Origin: Thauera sp. GDN1
Lineage (GTDB): Bacteria > Pseudomonadota > Gammaproteobacteria > Burkholderiales > Rhodocyclaceae
Reading direction: 5' to 3'
NCBI RefSeq assembly: GCF_029223545.1
Contig: NZ_CP097870.1
Coordinates: 3,224,001 to 3,288,000 of the forward strand
DNA length: 64,000 nucleotides
In this document: piece after piece, positions 30,367 through 38,427 of the stretch
How the letters are laid out: every line of letters starts with the position of its first letter
Position numbering within the stretch: position 1 is the stretch's first letter
The notes under the pieces: model-generated
The model's database searches: none
Told to the model about the DNA's origin: nothing
What the model saw: the letters and a program-made list of their open reading frames with translations, nothing else
Position numbers and translations under genes: made by a program

Positions 30367-32133
30367 ATGAGCACGACAGAGACGAAGGCGAAGACCGGGA
30401 CCGCGCGCCCGCAGCGCAATGCGCTCGACCAGCGCGTCCATGCCGCGATCGCCCGCGCCACCGCCTCGGTGTCGCCGATCGCGCTGCTGCTGGCCACGGT
30501 GGACTGGGCCGGACACCTCGCGGTATCGCCCGGCAAGCGCCTCGAGCTCGCCGACCTCGGGCTCGAGCAGGCTCGCCGCCTGCTGCGCTACGCGCTCGCG
30601 ATCGCGGTGTCCCCGCCCGGCTCGCCGGCGCACGAGTGCATCGAGCCCCCCGCGCAGGATCGCCGCTTCACCGCGCCGGAATGGCACCAGTGGCCGTTCA
30701 ACCTGATCCACCAATCCTTCCTGCTCACCCAGGAATGGTGGGACGCCGCCACCCGAGGCGTGGCCGGGGTGTCGCGCCATCACGAGCAGGTCGTCGCCTT
30801 CGCCGCGCGCCAGTTGCTCGACATGTTCTCGCCGGGGAATTTCCTGCCCACCAATCCGATCGTGCTGCGCCAGACGCTGGCCAGCGCCGGCATGAACCTC
30901 GCACGTGGCGCCGCCCACGCGACCGAGGACTTCGAGCGCGTGCTCGCGGGCGCGCCACCAGCCGGCGCCGAGGACTTCGTGGTCGGCCGCGACGTGGCGG
31001 TCACGCCCGGCAAGGTCGTGTTCCGCAACCGCCTGATCGAGCTGATCCAGTACGCGCCCGCCACGGCCACCGTGCATCCCGAGCCGGTGCTGATCGTGCC
31101 GGCGTGGATCATGAAGTACTACATCCTCGACCTGTCGCCGCACAACTCGCTGGTCAAATACCTGGTGGACCAGGGCCACACCGTGTTCTGCATCTCGTGG
31201 AAGAACCCCGGCGTCGACGAGCGCGACCTCGACATGGACGATTACCTCGGGCTCGGCTTCCACGCCGCGCTCGACGCCATCAACGCCATCGTGCCCGGAC
31301 ACAAGGTGCACGCCACCGGCTACTGCCTCGGCGGCACCCTGCTCGCGATCGCCGCCGCGGCGATGGACCGCGACGGCGACGACCGCCTGGCGACGATGAC
31401 GCTGTTCACCGCGCAGACCGACTTCACCGAACCGGGCGAGCTGGCGCTGTTCATCGACGACAGCGAGGTCAGCCTGCTCGAGGCGCAGATGCAGGACACC
31501 GGCTACCTGACCGCCGGCCAGATGGCGGGCGCCTTCCAGATCCTGCGCTCGAACGACCTGCTGTGGTCGCGCATCGTCGGCGAGTACCTGATGGGCGAGC
31601 GTGCGCCGATGAGCGACCTGATGGCCTGGAACGCCGACGCCACCCGCATGCCGGCGCGCATGCACAGCCAGTACCTGCGCCGCCTGTTCCTCAACGACGA
31701 CCTCAGCGAGGGACGCTATCCGGTGGGCGGCAAGCCGGTGTCGCTGTCGGACATCGACCTGCCTGTGTTCTGCGTCGCCACCCAGAGCGACCACGTCGCC
31801 CCCTGGCGCTCGGTGTACAAGCTGCATTACCTGGTGCCGGCCGAAATCACCTTCGTGCTCACCAGCGGCGGCCATAACGCCGGCATCGTCAGCGAGCCCG
31901 GCCATCCACGCCGCCAGTACCGGATGCTGACCCGGCCCGCCGGCGACAACTACGTGCCGCCCGACGACTGGGTGCTGCGCGCGCCGGAGAGCGCAGGCTC
32001 GTGGTGGCCGGCGTGGTCAGCCTGGCTGGCGGCGCATTCGGGCAAGCCGTCCCCACCCCCTGGATTCGGCGCGCCCGAGCAGGGCTACCCGGTGCTGGAG
32101 GACGCCCCCGGGCGCTATGTGCATGAGAAGTAG
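30367..32133 (+). CDS. phaC: Poly(3-hydroxyalkanoate) synthase, class I
   Basis: A 588-residue alpha/beta hydrolase that polymerises hydroxyacyl-CoA. The lipase-like box is GYCLGG (catalytic Cys, about residue 317), with a later Asp in TQSDHVAPW and His in GGHNAGI. N-terminal WQHWPFN-type region (EWHQWPFNLIHQSFL) and length of about 590 residues fit PhaC class I. The ATG at 30367 is chosen because GGAGGAG lies just before it; an upstream ATG at 30352 is part of that ribosome-binding site. No phaA, phaB or phasin gene is adjacent; it ends at a strong terminator. Confidence 0.92.
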   Translation: MSTTETKAKTGTARPQRNALDQRVHAAIARATASVSPIALLLATVDWAGHLAVSPGKRLELADLGLEQARRLLRYALAIAVSPPGSPAHECIEPPAQDRRFTAPEWHQWPFNLIHQSFLLTQEWWDAATRGVAGVSRHHEQVVAFAARQLLDMFSPGNFLPTNPIVLRQTLASAGMNLARGAAHATEDFERVLAGAPPAGAEDFVVGRDVAVTPGKVVFRNRLIELIQYAPATATVHPEPVLIVPAWIMKYYILDLSPHNSLVKYLVDQGHTVFCISWKNPGVDERDLDMDDYLGLGFHAALDAINAIVPGHKVHATGYCLGGTLLAIAAAAMDRDGDDRLATMTLFTAQTDFTEPGELALFIDDSEVSLLEAQMQDTGYLTAGQMAGAFQILRSNDLLWSRIVGEYLMGERAPMSDLMAWNADATRMPARMHSQYLRRLFLNDDLSEGRYPVGGKPVSLSDIDLPVFCVATQSDHVAPWRSVYKLHYLVPAEITFVLTSGGHNAGIVSEPGHPRRQYRMLTRPAGDNYVPPDDWVLRAPESAGSWWPAWSAWLAAHSGKPSPPPGFGAPEQGYPVLEDAPGRYVHEK

Positions 32134-32268
32134 CACGGAGCTGCGTCCGCCGGCGCGTTATCGATCAATCCGCTTTATAGTTGAAGCACTATTTTTTGTT
32201 GCAACGCACAAAATTTACCGCTAGTATTTGAACCGTCTCCTCCACCCTCCTCCTTTGGTGTGGATTTG

Positions 32269-32304
32269 GCCCGGAAGTCGAAAGACCTCCGGGCTTTTTT
32301 CTTT
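32269..32304 (+). terminator. Intrinsic terminator of phaC
   Basis: GCCCGGA and TCCGGGC form a 7-bp stem, extended by further pairing, around a 12-nt loop, followed by TTTTTTCTTTT. It lies about 135 bp after the phaC stop; the stretch between contains no gene that I can support, only AT-rich sequence with TTGTTGCAACGCACAA. Confidence 0.88.
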
Positions 32305-32309
32305 TCGGC

Positions 32310-32385
32310 GTCCCGCCTGCGTCCCGCCTGCGTCCCGCCTGCGTCCCGCCTGCGTCCCGCCTGCGTCCCACCTGCGTCCCACCTT
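32310..32385. repeat. 11-bp tandem repeat (unit GTCCCGCCTGC)
   Basis: Five exact copies of GTCCCGCCTGC start at 32310, 32321, 32332, 32343 and 32354. A sixth copy has one change (GTCCCACCTGC) and a seventh is partial. The array sits between the phaC terminator and the 3' end of nasA; it is a minisatellite-like spacer repeat, not CRISPR, as there are no unique spacers. Confidence 0.95.
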
Positions 32386-32389
32386 CGGT

Positions 32390-35110
32390 TCACCCCGATA
32401 ACGCGTGCGCTGCACTGATCATGCGGCGGATCTCCGGCACGCAGGAACCGCAGGACGTGCCGCACTTCAGCCGCCGCTGCATTGCGTCAAAATCCTCGCC
32501 GCCGGCAATCGCGGCACGGATGTCCGACTCGGCCACGTTCAGGCAGTTGCAGATGATCCGCCCCCGTCCACGCGCCGCCGCGGGCGGCGCAGCCAGCGGC
32601 GCCAGCAGCCAGGGACGCAGATCGGCGGTCGCCTGGCGCTCCACCATCACCTCGCGCAGCCACGTCCCGGCGACGGTCTCGCCGCACAGGCGCAGGCCGA
32701 CCAGGCGCTCGTCCTCGATCAGCGCACGCTTGCTGACGCCGCGGCGGACATCGGAATAAGTCAGCGCCGCATCCCCATCCAGCCCGGCAAGTGCGTCGAG
32801 TTCGTCCAGCCAGGCCGACGGGATCGGCTGCTCGTGCGCCACCCGCATCACCACCGCGGCCTCGTCGCGGCCGGCAAGCGCCAGCGAGGCGTAGGCGAAG
32901 CGGTCCAGCCAGGGCACCAGCGCCTCGGCGAGCTCGGTGGCGGCCCGCTCTCCGGTCTCCACCCGCATCAGCAGCAACTGGAAGGGCAGCGCCGCCTTGT
33001 CGATGCGCACCGCCGCGTGCTTGAGCTCGGGCTGCTTCGAGAACGGATCGAATTCGCCCGCCATCAGCTCATTGATACCAGCCGAGTTGAGCACGTTGCG
33101 CCCCCAGTGCATGGCGACGAAGGCCTGGCCGCGGCGCAGCTCCTCCGAGGCCAGCGCGCGCAGCACGATCTCGCCGCGCCGGCCCGACACCCGCACCAGC
33201 TCGCCGCTGGCCACCTCGAACATGCGCAGGTCGGCCGGATGCAGCTCGATGCGCGCCTCGTCCACATGGCTGTACAGGCGCGCGACCTTGCCGCTGCGGC
33301 TCATGCCGTGCCACTGATCGCGCAGCCGCCCGGTGGTGAGCGCGATCGGATAGTGCGCATCGACCTGCTCCGCCGTGGTCTCGCCCACCGGAACGACGAA
33401 GCGCGCACGTCCGCTGGCCGTGGGAAAGCGGCCATCGGCATACAACCGTGTGCGGCGTGCCGCATCGGCCACCGCCATCCCCGCCGGAAACGGCCACTGC
33501 TGCGGCCCGGCCAACTCCAGCACGGCGTAGTCGAGCCCGGTGATGTCGAGATCGCGCCCGGCGGTGGTGGCCACGTGCTCGGCGAAGATCTCCTCCACCT
33601 TGGCGTAGGCGAACATCGCCGCCGCCTGCGGCTTGCCGATCAAGGCGCTGAGCGCCTGCGCGAAGTCGCACACGATGCGCCAGTCCGCGCGCGCCTCGCC
33701 CGGCGGCGGCAGCGCGCGCTGCACGCGGGTGATGCGGCGCTCGGAGTTGGTGACCGTGCCCTCCTTCTCGCCCCAGGTCGCGGCCGGCAGCATCAGGTCG
33801 GCGAAAGGCGCGGTCTCGGTGCTGCGGTAGGCCTCCTGCAGCACGACGAAGTCGCAGCGCTCGAGCGCCTCGCGCACCAGCGCCTGCTCGGGCAGCGACT
33901 GCGCCGGGTTGGTGCATGCGATCCACAAGGCCTTGATCCGCCCCTCGGCCGCGGCGCGGAACAGCTCGACCGCGGTCAGGCCGGGCTTCTCCGGCACGCT
34001 GTCGACACCCCACAGGCGCGCGACCTCGGCGCGGTGCGCGGGGTTGGCGAGCTCGCGGTGCGCGGACAGCAGGTTGGCCAGCCCGCCGACCTCGCGCCCG
34101 CCCATGGCGTTGGGCTGGCCGGTCATCGAGAACGGGCCGCAGCCGGCGCGGCCGATCTTGCCGGTAGCGAGCGACAGCGCGATCAGCGCGGCGCCGTTGT
34201 GGGTGCCGTGGGTCGACTGGTTCAGCCCCTGGCACCACAGCGACATCGCCGCCGGCGCCCGTCCCCACCAGCGCGCGGCGGTGACGATGGCCGCCGCGTC
34301 GAGGCCGCACTTCTCGGCGGCCACCGTCGGCGTCACCGCCGCCACATGCGCGCGCAGGGCGTCGAAGCCTTCGGTGTGGGCGGCGATGAAGGCGGTGTCG
34401 ACCAGGTCCTCGCGCAGCAGAACGTGCAGCATCGCGTTGTACAGCCAGATGTCGGTTCCGGGCAGCAGCGCGAGGTGCAGGTCGGCCGCGGCGGCGGTGT
34501 CGGTGCGGCGCGGGTCGACCACGATCAGCTTCATGTCCGGCCGCGCCTTCCTCGCGTCCTCGATGCGGCGGAAGGCCACCGGGTGCGCATAGGCCGGGTT
34601 GCCGCCGGCGATCAGCAGGCAGTCGGTGTGGTCGAAGTCCTCGTAGGCGCAGGGCGGCGCGTCCGCGCCCAGGGTCTGCTTGTAGGCGGCGACCGCGCTC
34701 GACATGCACAGGCGCGAGTTGGTGTCGACGTTGTTGCTGCCGATCAGGCCCTTCATCGCCTTGTTGAAGACGTAGTAGTCCTCGGTCAGCAGCTGGCCGG
34801 AGATGTAGAAGGCCACCGAATCCGGCCCGTGGCTGCGGATGGCCTCGGCGAAGCGCTGCGCGGCGACGCCGATCGCCGCGTCCCAGCCCACGCGCCGACG
34901 GGGCTCGCCGCGCGCGCTGCGCAGCTCGGGATGGAGCAGCCGGGTCTCCGGCCGGGCGCTCAGGTGCAGCGTCGAACCCTTGGTGCACAGGCGGCCGAAG
35001 TTGGCCGGATGCGCCGGATCGCCGCGCACGCCGGTGATGCGCGCGCCGTCGTGCTCGATCAGCACGCCGCAGCCGACGCCGCAGTAGGGACAGGTGGCCT
35101 TGGTTTCCAT
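32390..35110 (-). CDS. nasA: Assimilatory nitrate reductase catalytic subunit with C-terminal BFD-type 2Fe-2S domain
   Basis: A 906-residue molybdopterin oxidoreductase reducing nitrate to nitrite in the cytoplasm. The N-terminal CPYCGVGCG cluster binds 4Fe-4S. The Mo-bisPGD domains follow, with NVDTNSRLCMSS giving a Cys Mo ligand. The C-terminus has a BFD-like [2Fe-2S] domain with CNCLNVAESDI and CGTSCGSC, as in NasA/NarB enzymes that take electrons from a flavoprotein or NADH subunit. The ATG at 35110 has GGAG ahead and is preferred to an in-frame ATG at 35146. No nirB/nirD gene is adjacent. Confidence 0.95.
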   Translation of the reverse strand: METKATCPYCGVGCGVLIEHDGARITGVRGDPAHPANFGRLCTKGSTLHLSARPETRLLHPELRSARGEPRRRVGWDAAIGVAAQRFAEAIRSHGPDSVAFYISGQLLTEDYYVFNKAMKGLIGSNNVDTNSRLCMSSAVAAYKQTLGADAPPCAYEDFDHTDCLLIAGGNPAYAHPVAFRRIEDARKARPDMKLIVVDPRRTDTAAAADLHLALLPGTDIWLYNAMLHVLLREDLVDTAFIAAHTEGFDALRAHVAAVTPTVAAEKCGLDAAAIVTAARWWGRAPAAMSLWCQGLNQSTHGTHNGAALIALSLATGKIGRAGCGPFSMTGQPNAMGGREVGGLANLLSAHRELANPAHRAEVARLWGVDSVPEKPGLTAVELFRAAAEGRIKALWIACTNPAQSLPEQALVREALERCDFVVLQEAYRSTETAPFADLMLPAATWGEKEGTVTNSERRITRVQRALPPPGEARADWRIVCDFAQALSALIGKPQAAAMFAYAKVEEIFAEHVATTAGRDLDITGLDYAVLELAGPQQWPFPAGMAVADAARRTRLYADGRFPTASGRARFVVPVGETTAEQVDAHYPIALTTGRLRDQWHGMSRSGKVARLYSHVDEARIELHPADLRMFEVASGELVRVSGRRGEIVLRALASEELRRGQAFVAMHWGRNVLNSAGINELMAGEFDPFSKQPELKHAAVRIDKAALPFQLLLMRVETGERAATELAEALVPWLDRFAYASLALAGRDEAAVVMRVAHEQPIPSAWLDELDALAGLDGDAALTYSDVRRGVSKRALIEDERLVGLRLCGETVAGTWLREVMVERQATADLRPWLLAPLAAPPAAARGRGRIICNCLNVAESDIRAAIAGGEDFDAMQRRLKCGTSCGSCVPEIRRMISAAHALSG

Positions 35111-35150
35111 CAGGGTCTCCGCAATCTCGATCTCGGGGGGAGGCATGCGC

Positions 35151-36833
35151 TCAGTGCCGGCTGAGCAGGAAGAGCAGCAAAAGGTTGAGCAGCAGGGACG
35201 CGCCGGCGACGAGCTTCAGCGCCAGGCGCGGGTTGCGTTCGACCAGCGGCACGTGGCGGCGGGTGGCGAGCGGCCGGCTGGCGCCGCGTTCGAGCGCGAG
35301 CAGGAATTCCTCGGCGGTCTCGAAGCGCTCGCCGGGCGCGCGCGCGCAGGCCTTGAGCAGCACGGCCTCCAGCCACGCAGGGGTGTCGGGGCGGTAGCGG
35401 ACGGGCGATACCGGCGCGCCGAAGTACGGGCGCTGGAAGGGTTCGATCTCGCCGTAGGGGTACTTGCGGGTGAGCAGCTCGTACAGCGTCACGCCGCAGG
35501 CATAGAGGTCTGACGAGGGGCTGGCGGGGCTGCCGGCGAAGAGCTCGGGCGCCATGTAGGACGGCGTGCCGGGGTTGTTGATCTCGGCCAGGTCCTCGGC
35601 GTCGGCCGCCGCCACGCCGAGATCGAGCAGGCGCAGCTCGCCGCCGCGGTCGATGTGCACGTTGTCCGGCTTGATATCGCGATGCACGATGCCGAGCCGA
35701 TGCAGCGCGGCGACGCGGCCGAGCAGCGCGCGCCCGATGCCGACCAGCTCGTGCGGCGCGTAGCGATGGCCGCGACCGAGGGCGGCCTTCAGCGTCTCGC
35801 CCTCGTGCCAGCTCATCAGGTAGTACAGGTGGTCGCGCTGCGCGTGCTCGCACACGCGCGGAAAACCCTTCCCCGGCGCCCGGCGCGCCAGCCATTCCTC
35901 ACGCACCAGCGCGCTCGCGGCCTCGTCGTCGGCATCCGGGAGCAGGGTCTTCAGCACCAGCGGAACACCATCGGCCAGCCGCGTCACCCGATAGAGCAGC
36001 GTCACCCGCGATTCGTGCACCAGCTCGTCGATGCGCAGGCCGTCGAGCACCTGTCCGGGCTTGAGCCGAGGCGGCAGCGGCAGACGGCGGCTGTCGGCGA
36101 GGCGGTCGCGCAGGTTGTCGGGGGGCAGCACGTCGATGCGGGCGACCAGGGCGGTCGCGTTGTCGGCCGTGCCGCGGCGGATCGCGCCGAGGACCAGCGC
36201 GTCGGCCGCGGCCTGCGGATCGGCATGGGCTTCCACCACCGCGGCGATGCCGGCGTCGCCCAGCGTGGCCCACACCCCGTCGGTGACCAGCACGAAGCGG
36301 TCCCCCACCGCCAGCTCGCCGTCGTCGTGATCGACCAGCAGCCGGGCCTCGAGCCCGATCGCGCGCCGCAGCACGTTGTCGAATTCGGGATGCGCCCAGG
36401 TGTGGTCCTCGGTCAGGCGCAGCAGCACACCGTCGCGCCAGCGGTAGGCGCGCGAATCGCCGACGTGGGCGACGTGGTGGCGCCGCCCGCGCAGCACCAC
36501 CGCGGTCAGCGTGGTGGCCATGCCGGCATAGTCGCGCGACTTCGCCGACTGGCCGAGCAGCCAGCGATTGACCGCACCGAGCACGGTGTCGATGGACTTG
36601 TCCACGCCCCAGGTCTGCGGCGTTGCGTAGTAGTCGGCGAGCAGACTGCGCACGGTCTGCTCGGCAGCCTCGCGGCCGTAGGCGTGGCCGCCCACGCCGT
36701 CCGCCACCGCCAGCAGCACGCCCTTGGCGGCGAGCTCCTCGCCCTCCGGGGTGGCCGCGCCGACGAAGTCCTCGTTGCGCGGCCGCGGCCCCTGCTGGCT
36801 GGCGTGACCGAGGCTGACCTGCAGCGCGTTCAT
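35151..36833 (-). CDS. Fused PP2C protein phosphatase and Ser/Thr protein kinase
   Basis: A 560-residue protein joining two opposing activities. The PP2C domain covers residues 1-236 with metal-binding aspartates in RNED, ADGVGGH and VTDGVW. The kinase domain (about 265-520) has Lys295 in LVLKTL, the catalytic loop HRDIKPDN (384-391), a DLG instead of DFG at 404, and the APE motif of GTPSYMAPE. A C-terminal membrane helix (LVAGASLLLNLLLLFLL) tethers it to the inner membrane. It lies between the nitrate transporter and nasA in one operon, so a role in controlling nitrate uptake or assimilation is suggested. The glycine-rich loop is weak. Confidence 0.93.
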   Translation of the reverse strand: MNALQVSLGHASQQGPRPRNEDFVGAATPEGEELAAKGVLLAVADGVGGHAYGREAAEQTVRSLLADYYATPQTWGVDKSIDTVLGAVNRWLLGQSAKSRDYAGMATTLTAVVLRGRRHHVAHVGDSRAYRWRDGVLLRLTEDHTWAHPEFDNVLRRAIGLEARLLVDHDDGELAVGDRFVLVTDGVWATLGDAGIAAVVEAHADPQAAADALVLGAIRRGTADNATALVARIDVLPPDNLRDRLADSRRLPLPPRLKPGQVLDGLRIDELVHESRVTLLYRVTRLADGVPLVLKTLLPDADDEAASALVREEWLARRAPGKGFPRVCEHAQRDHLYYLMSWHEGETLKAALGRGHRYAPHELVGIGRALLGRVAALHRLGIVHRDIKPDNVHIDRGGELRLLDLGVAAADAEDLAEINNPGTPSYMAPELFAGSPASPSSDLYACGVTLYELLTRKYPYGEIEPFQRPYFGAPVSPVRYRPDTPAWLEAVLLKACARAPGERFETAEEFLLALERGASRPLATRRHVPLVERNPRLALKLVAGASLLLNLLLLFLLSRH

Positions 36834-36836
36834 GGC

Positions 36837-38051
36837 TCAGATCTTCGCCGAGCTCAGGTGCGCCGCGCCCCAGGTGGTGCGCCAGCGCGTCTTCACCGCG
36901 GTCAGCCCGACCAGCGCGAACACGGCGAGCGCGGCGAAGATCAGGAAACCGGCCTGATAGCTGCCGGTGAGTTGGCGCGCGAAGCCGAGCGAGGACGCCA
37001 GGTAGAAGCCGCCGATGCCGCCCGCCATCCCGACCAGGCCGGTCATCACCCCGATCTCGCGGCGGAAGCGCTGCGGCACGAGCTGGAACACCGCGCCGTT
37101 GCCCATGCCCAGCGCCAGCATCGCGCCGACGAACACCGCCAGCGCCATCCACGCCTCGGGCAGGCCGAAGCTGACGATGGCGAGGAAGATCGCCGCCAGG
37201 ATGTACATCACCGTCAGCGACTTCACCCCGCCGACGCGGTCGGCCACGTTGCCGCCGATCGGGCGCACCAGCGAGCCGGCGAACACGCAGGCGGCGGTGA
37301 AGTAGCCCGCCATCTTCGGATCGAGCCCGTACTGGGTGTTGAAGTAGATCACCAGCGACGAGGCGAGGCCGACGAAGCCGCCGAAGGTCACCGCGTAGAA
37401 GAACATGAACCACCACGCGTCCTTGTCCTTGAGCACGGCCAGGTATTCGGCGAAGCGCTTGGGCGCGGGCGCATCGGGCGCATCCTTGGCCATGAAGCAG
37501 AAGGCCACGAGCACGATCACGAGCGGGATCAGCGCCAGCCCGAACACGTTGTGCCAGCCGAAGGCCAGCGCCAGCCCGGGGGCGAACAGCGCCGCGAACG
37601 CGGTGCCGGAGTTGCCGGCGCCGGCGATGCCCATCGCCGTGCCCTGGTGCTCGGGCGGATACCAGCGCGAGGCCAGCGGCAAGGCTGCGGCGAAGGACGC
37701 CCCGGCCACGCCGAGGAACACGCCCAGCACCAGCAGCTCGTTGAACGAATGCACGCCGGCGACCCAGGCGTAGGCGAGCGCGCCGATCACGATCACCTGG
37801 CCGATGATCGCCGCCTTCTTCGGCGACAGGCGGTCGACCAGCACCCCCATCACCATGCGCAGCAGCGCCCCCGCCAGCACCGGCGTGGCCACCATCAGGC
37901 CCTTCTCGGCATGCGACAGGCCGAGGTCGGCGGCGATGCCGACCGCCAGCGGGCCCAGCAACACCCACACCATGAAGGCGAGATCGAAATACAGGAAGGC
38001 GGCGATCAGCGTCGGCGTGTGGCCGGCCTGCAGGAAGGATTTCTTGTCCAT
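36837..38051 (-). CDS. narK: Nitrate/nitrite transporter of the NNP family (NarK/NasA type)
   Basis: A 404-residue MFS permease with twelve hydrophobic helices and the NNP-family signatures AAALPLASRWYPPEHQGTAM and GNSGTAFAALFAPGLA. It most likely imports nitrate for the NasA reductase encoded two genes downstream. The ATG at 38051 is preceded by GGAG; the upstream in-frame start is non-membrane sequence. It is the first gene of the operon and lies about 110 bp downstream of a sigma-54 type promoter. Spacing to the kinase gene is 3 bp. Confidence 0.93.
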   Translation of the reverse strand: MDKKSFLQAGHTPTLIAAFLYFDLAFMVWVLLGPLAVGIAADLGLSHAEKGLMVATPVLAGALLRMVMGVLVDRLSPKKAAIIGQVIVIGALAYAWVAGVHSFNELLVLGVFLGVAGASFAAALPLASRWYPPEHQGTAMGIAGAGNSGTAFAALFAPGLALAFGWHNVFGLALIPLVIVLVAFCFMAKDAPDAPAPKRFAEYLAVLKDKDAWWFMFFYAVTFGGFVGLASSLVIYFNTQYGLDPKMAGYFTAACVFAGSLVRPIGGNVADRVGGVKSLTVMYILAAIFLAIVSFGLPEAWMALAVFVGAMLALGMGNGAVFQLVPQRFRREIGVMTGLVGMAGGIGGFYLASSLGFARQLTGSYQAGFLIFAALAVFALVGLTAVKTRWRTTWGAAHLSSAKI

Positions 38052-38170
38052 GTCGGGCTCCAGAGTCGTGCTCGAAACGCACCGGCGGTGCGGGAATTTC
38101 CAGCGCATGACTTCGTTGCCAAATCGACCCACCGGCGCTGGCGGATCGGGCGCTGTGCCGAGGAAGGCTC

Positions 38171-38186
38171 AGCAAGCCTCGTGCCA
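38171..38186 (-). promoter_or_regulatory. Sigma-54 promoter of the nitrate assimilation operon
   Basis: TGGCACGAGGCTTGCT on the minus strand matches the sigma-54 consensus TGGCACRNNNNTTGCW at every defined position. Transcription would start near 38160 and run into the narK-type transporter at 38051. Confidence 0.88.
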
Positions 38187-38239
38187 CGTTTGAAATCGTT
38201 CTGAATCAGCAGCTTGGCCTCGAGGCTCGCGGACGGCCA

Positions 38240-38256
38240 TGCACCAGCTTGGTGTG
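38240..38256. promoter_or_regulatory. NtrC-like enhancer site
   Basis: GCACCAGCTTGGTGT matches the NtrC palindrome GCACCA-N3-TGGTGC with one end-base change. It lies about 85-90 bp upstream of the predicted sigma-54 start, a usual distance for an NtrC enhancer. Control by nitrogen limitation is inferred. Confidence 0.7.
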
Positions 38257-38389
38257 CGGTGCACAAGAGCGGTGCGTGCGAGGGCTTGCCAGGCTGGAAA
38301 AACGCGCTGCATGGGTGGAATGGCGATAAGGCTGAAGGCCCCCGTGCAGGTGCGACGCAAGGACTCGGCGCCTCATCCATGTTATTTTC

Positions 38390-38412
38390 TCGATAATTTT
38401 TCTATTTATCGA
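38390..38412. promoter_or_regulatory. Inverted repeat TCGATAA-N9-TTATCGA before the Bcr/CflA exporter
   Basis: Perfect 7-bp arms at 38390-38396 and 38406-38412 in a strongly AT-rich stretch 16 bp before the exporter ATG. Position suggests an operator overlapping the promoter. No regulator gene is adjacent, so its partner is unknown. Confidence 0.5.
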
Positions 38413-38427
38413 TTAATTGCGATCACC

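Noticed and set aside
29002..31905. A 967-codon minus-strand frame opposite the ABC permease and phaC
   Set aside because: Antisense shadow. Composition is His/Asp/Arg-rich low-complexity and both plus-strand genes have conserved motifs.
32190..32215. PhaR-type operator near TTGTTGCAACGCACAA
   Set aside because: It lies downstream of phaC, is only an imperfect palindrome, and no phasin gene follows it.
32310..32385. Possible CRISPR array
   Set aside because: Repeats are 11 bp and directly adjacent, with no unique spacers.
35655..38204. An 849-codon plus-strand frame opposite the kinase and nitrate transporter
   Set aside because: Antisense shadow with low-complexity His/Arg/Gln sequence. 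The minus-strand genes have catalytic motifs and an operon promoter.
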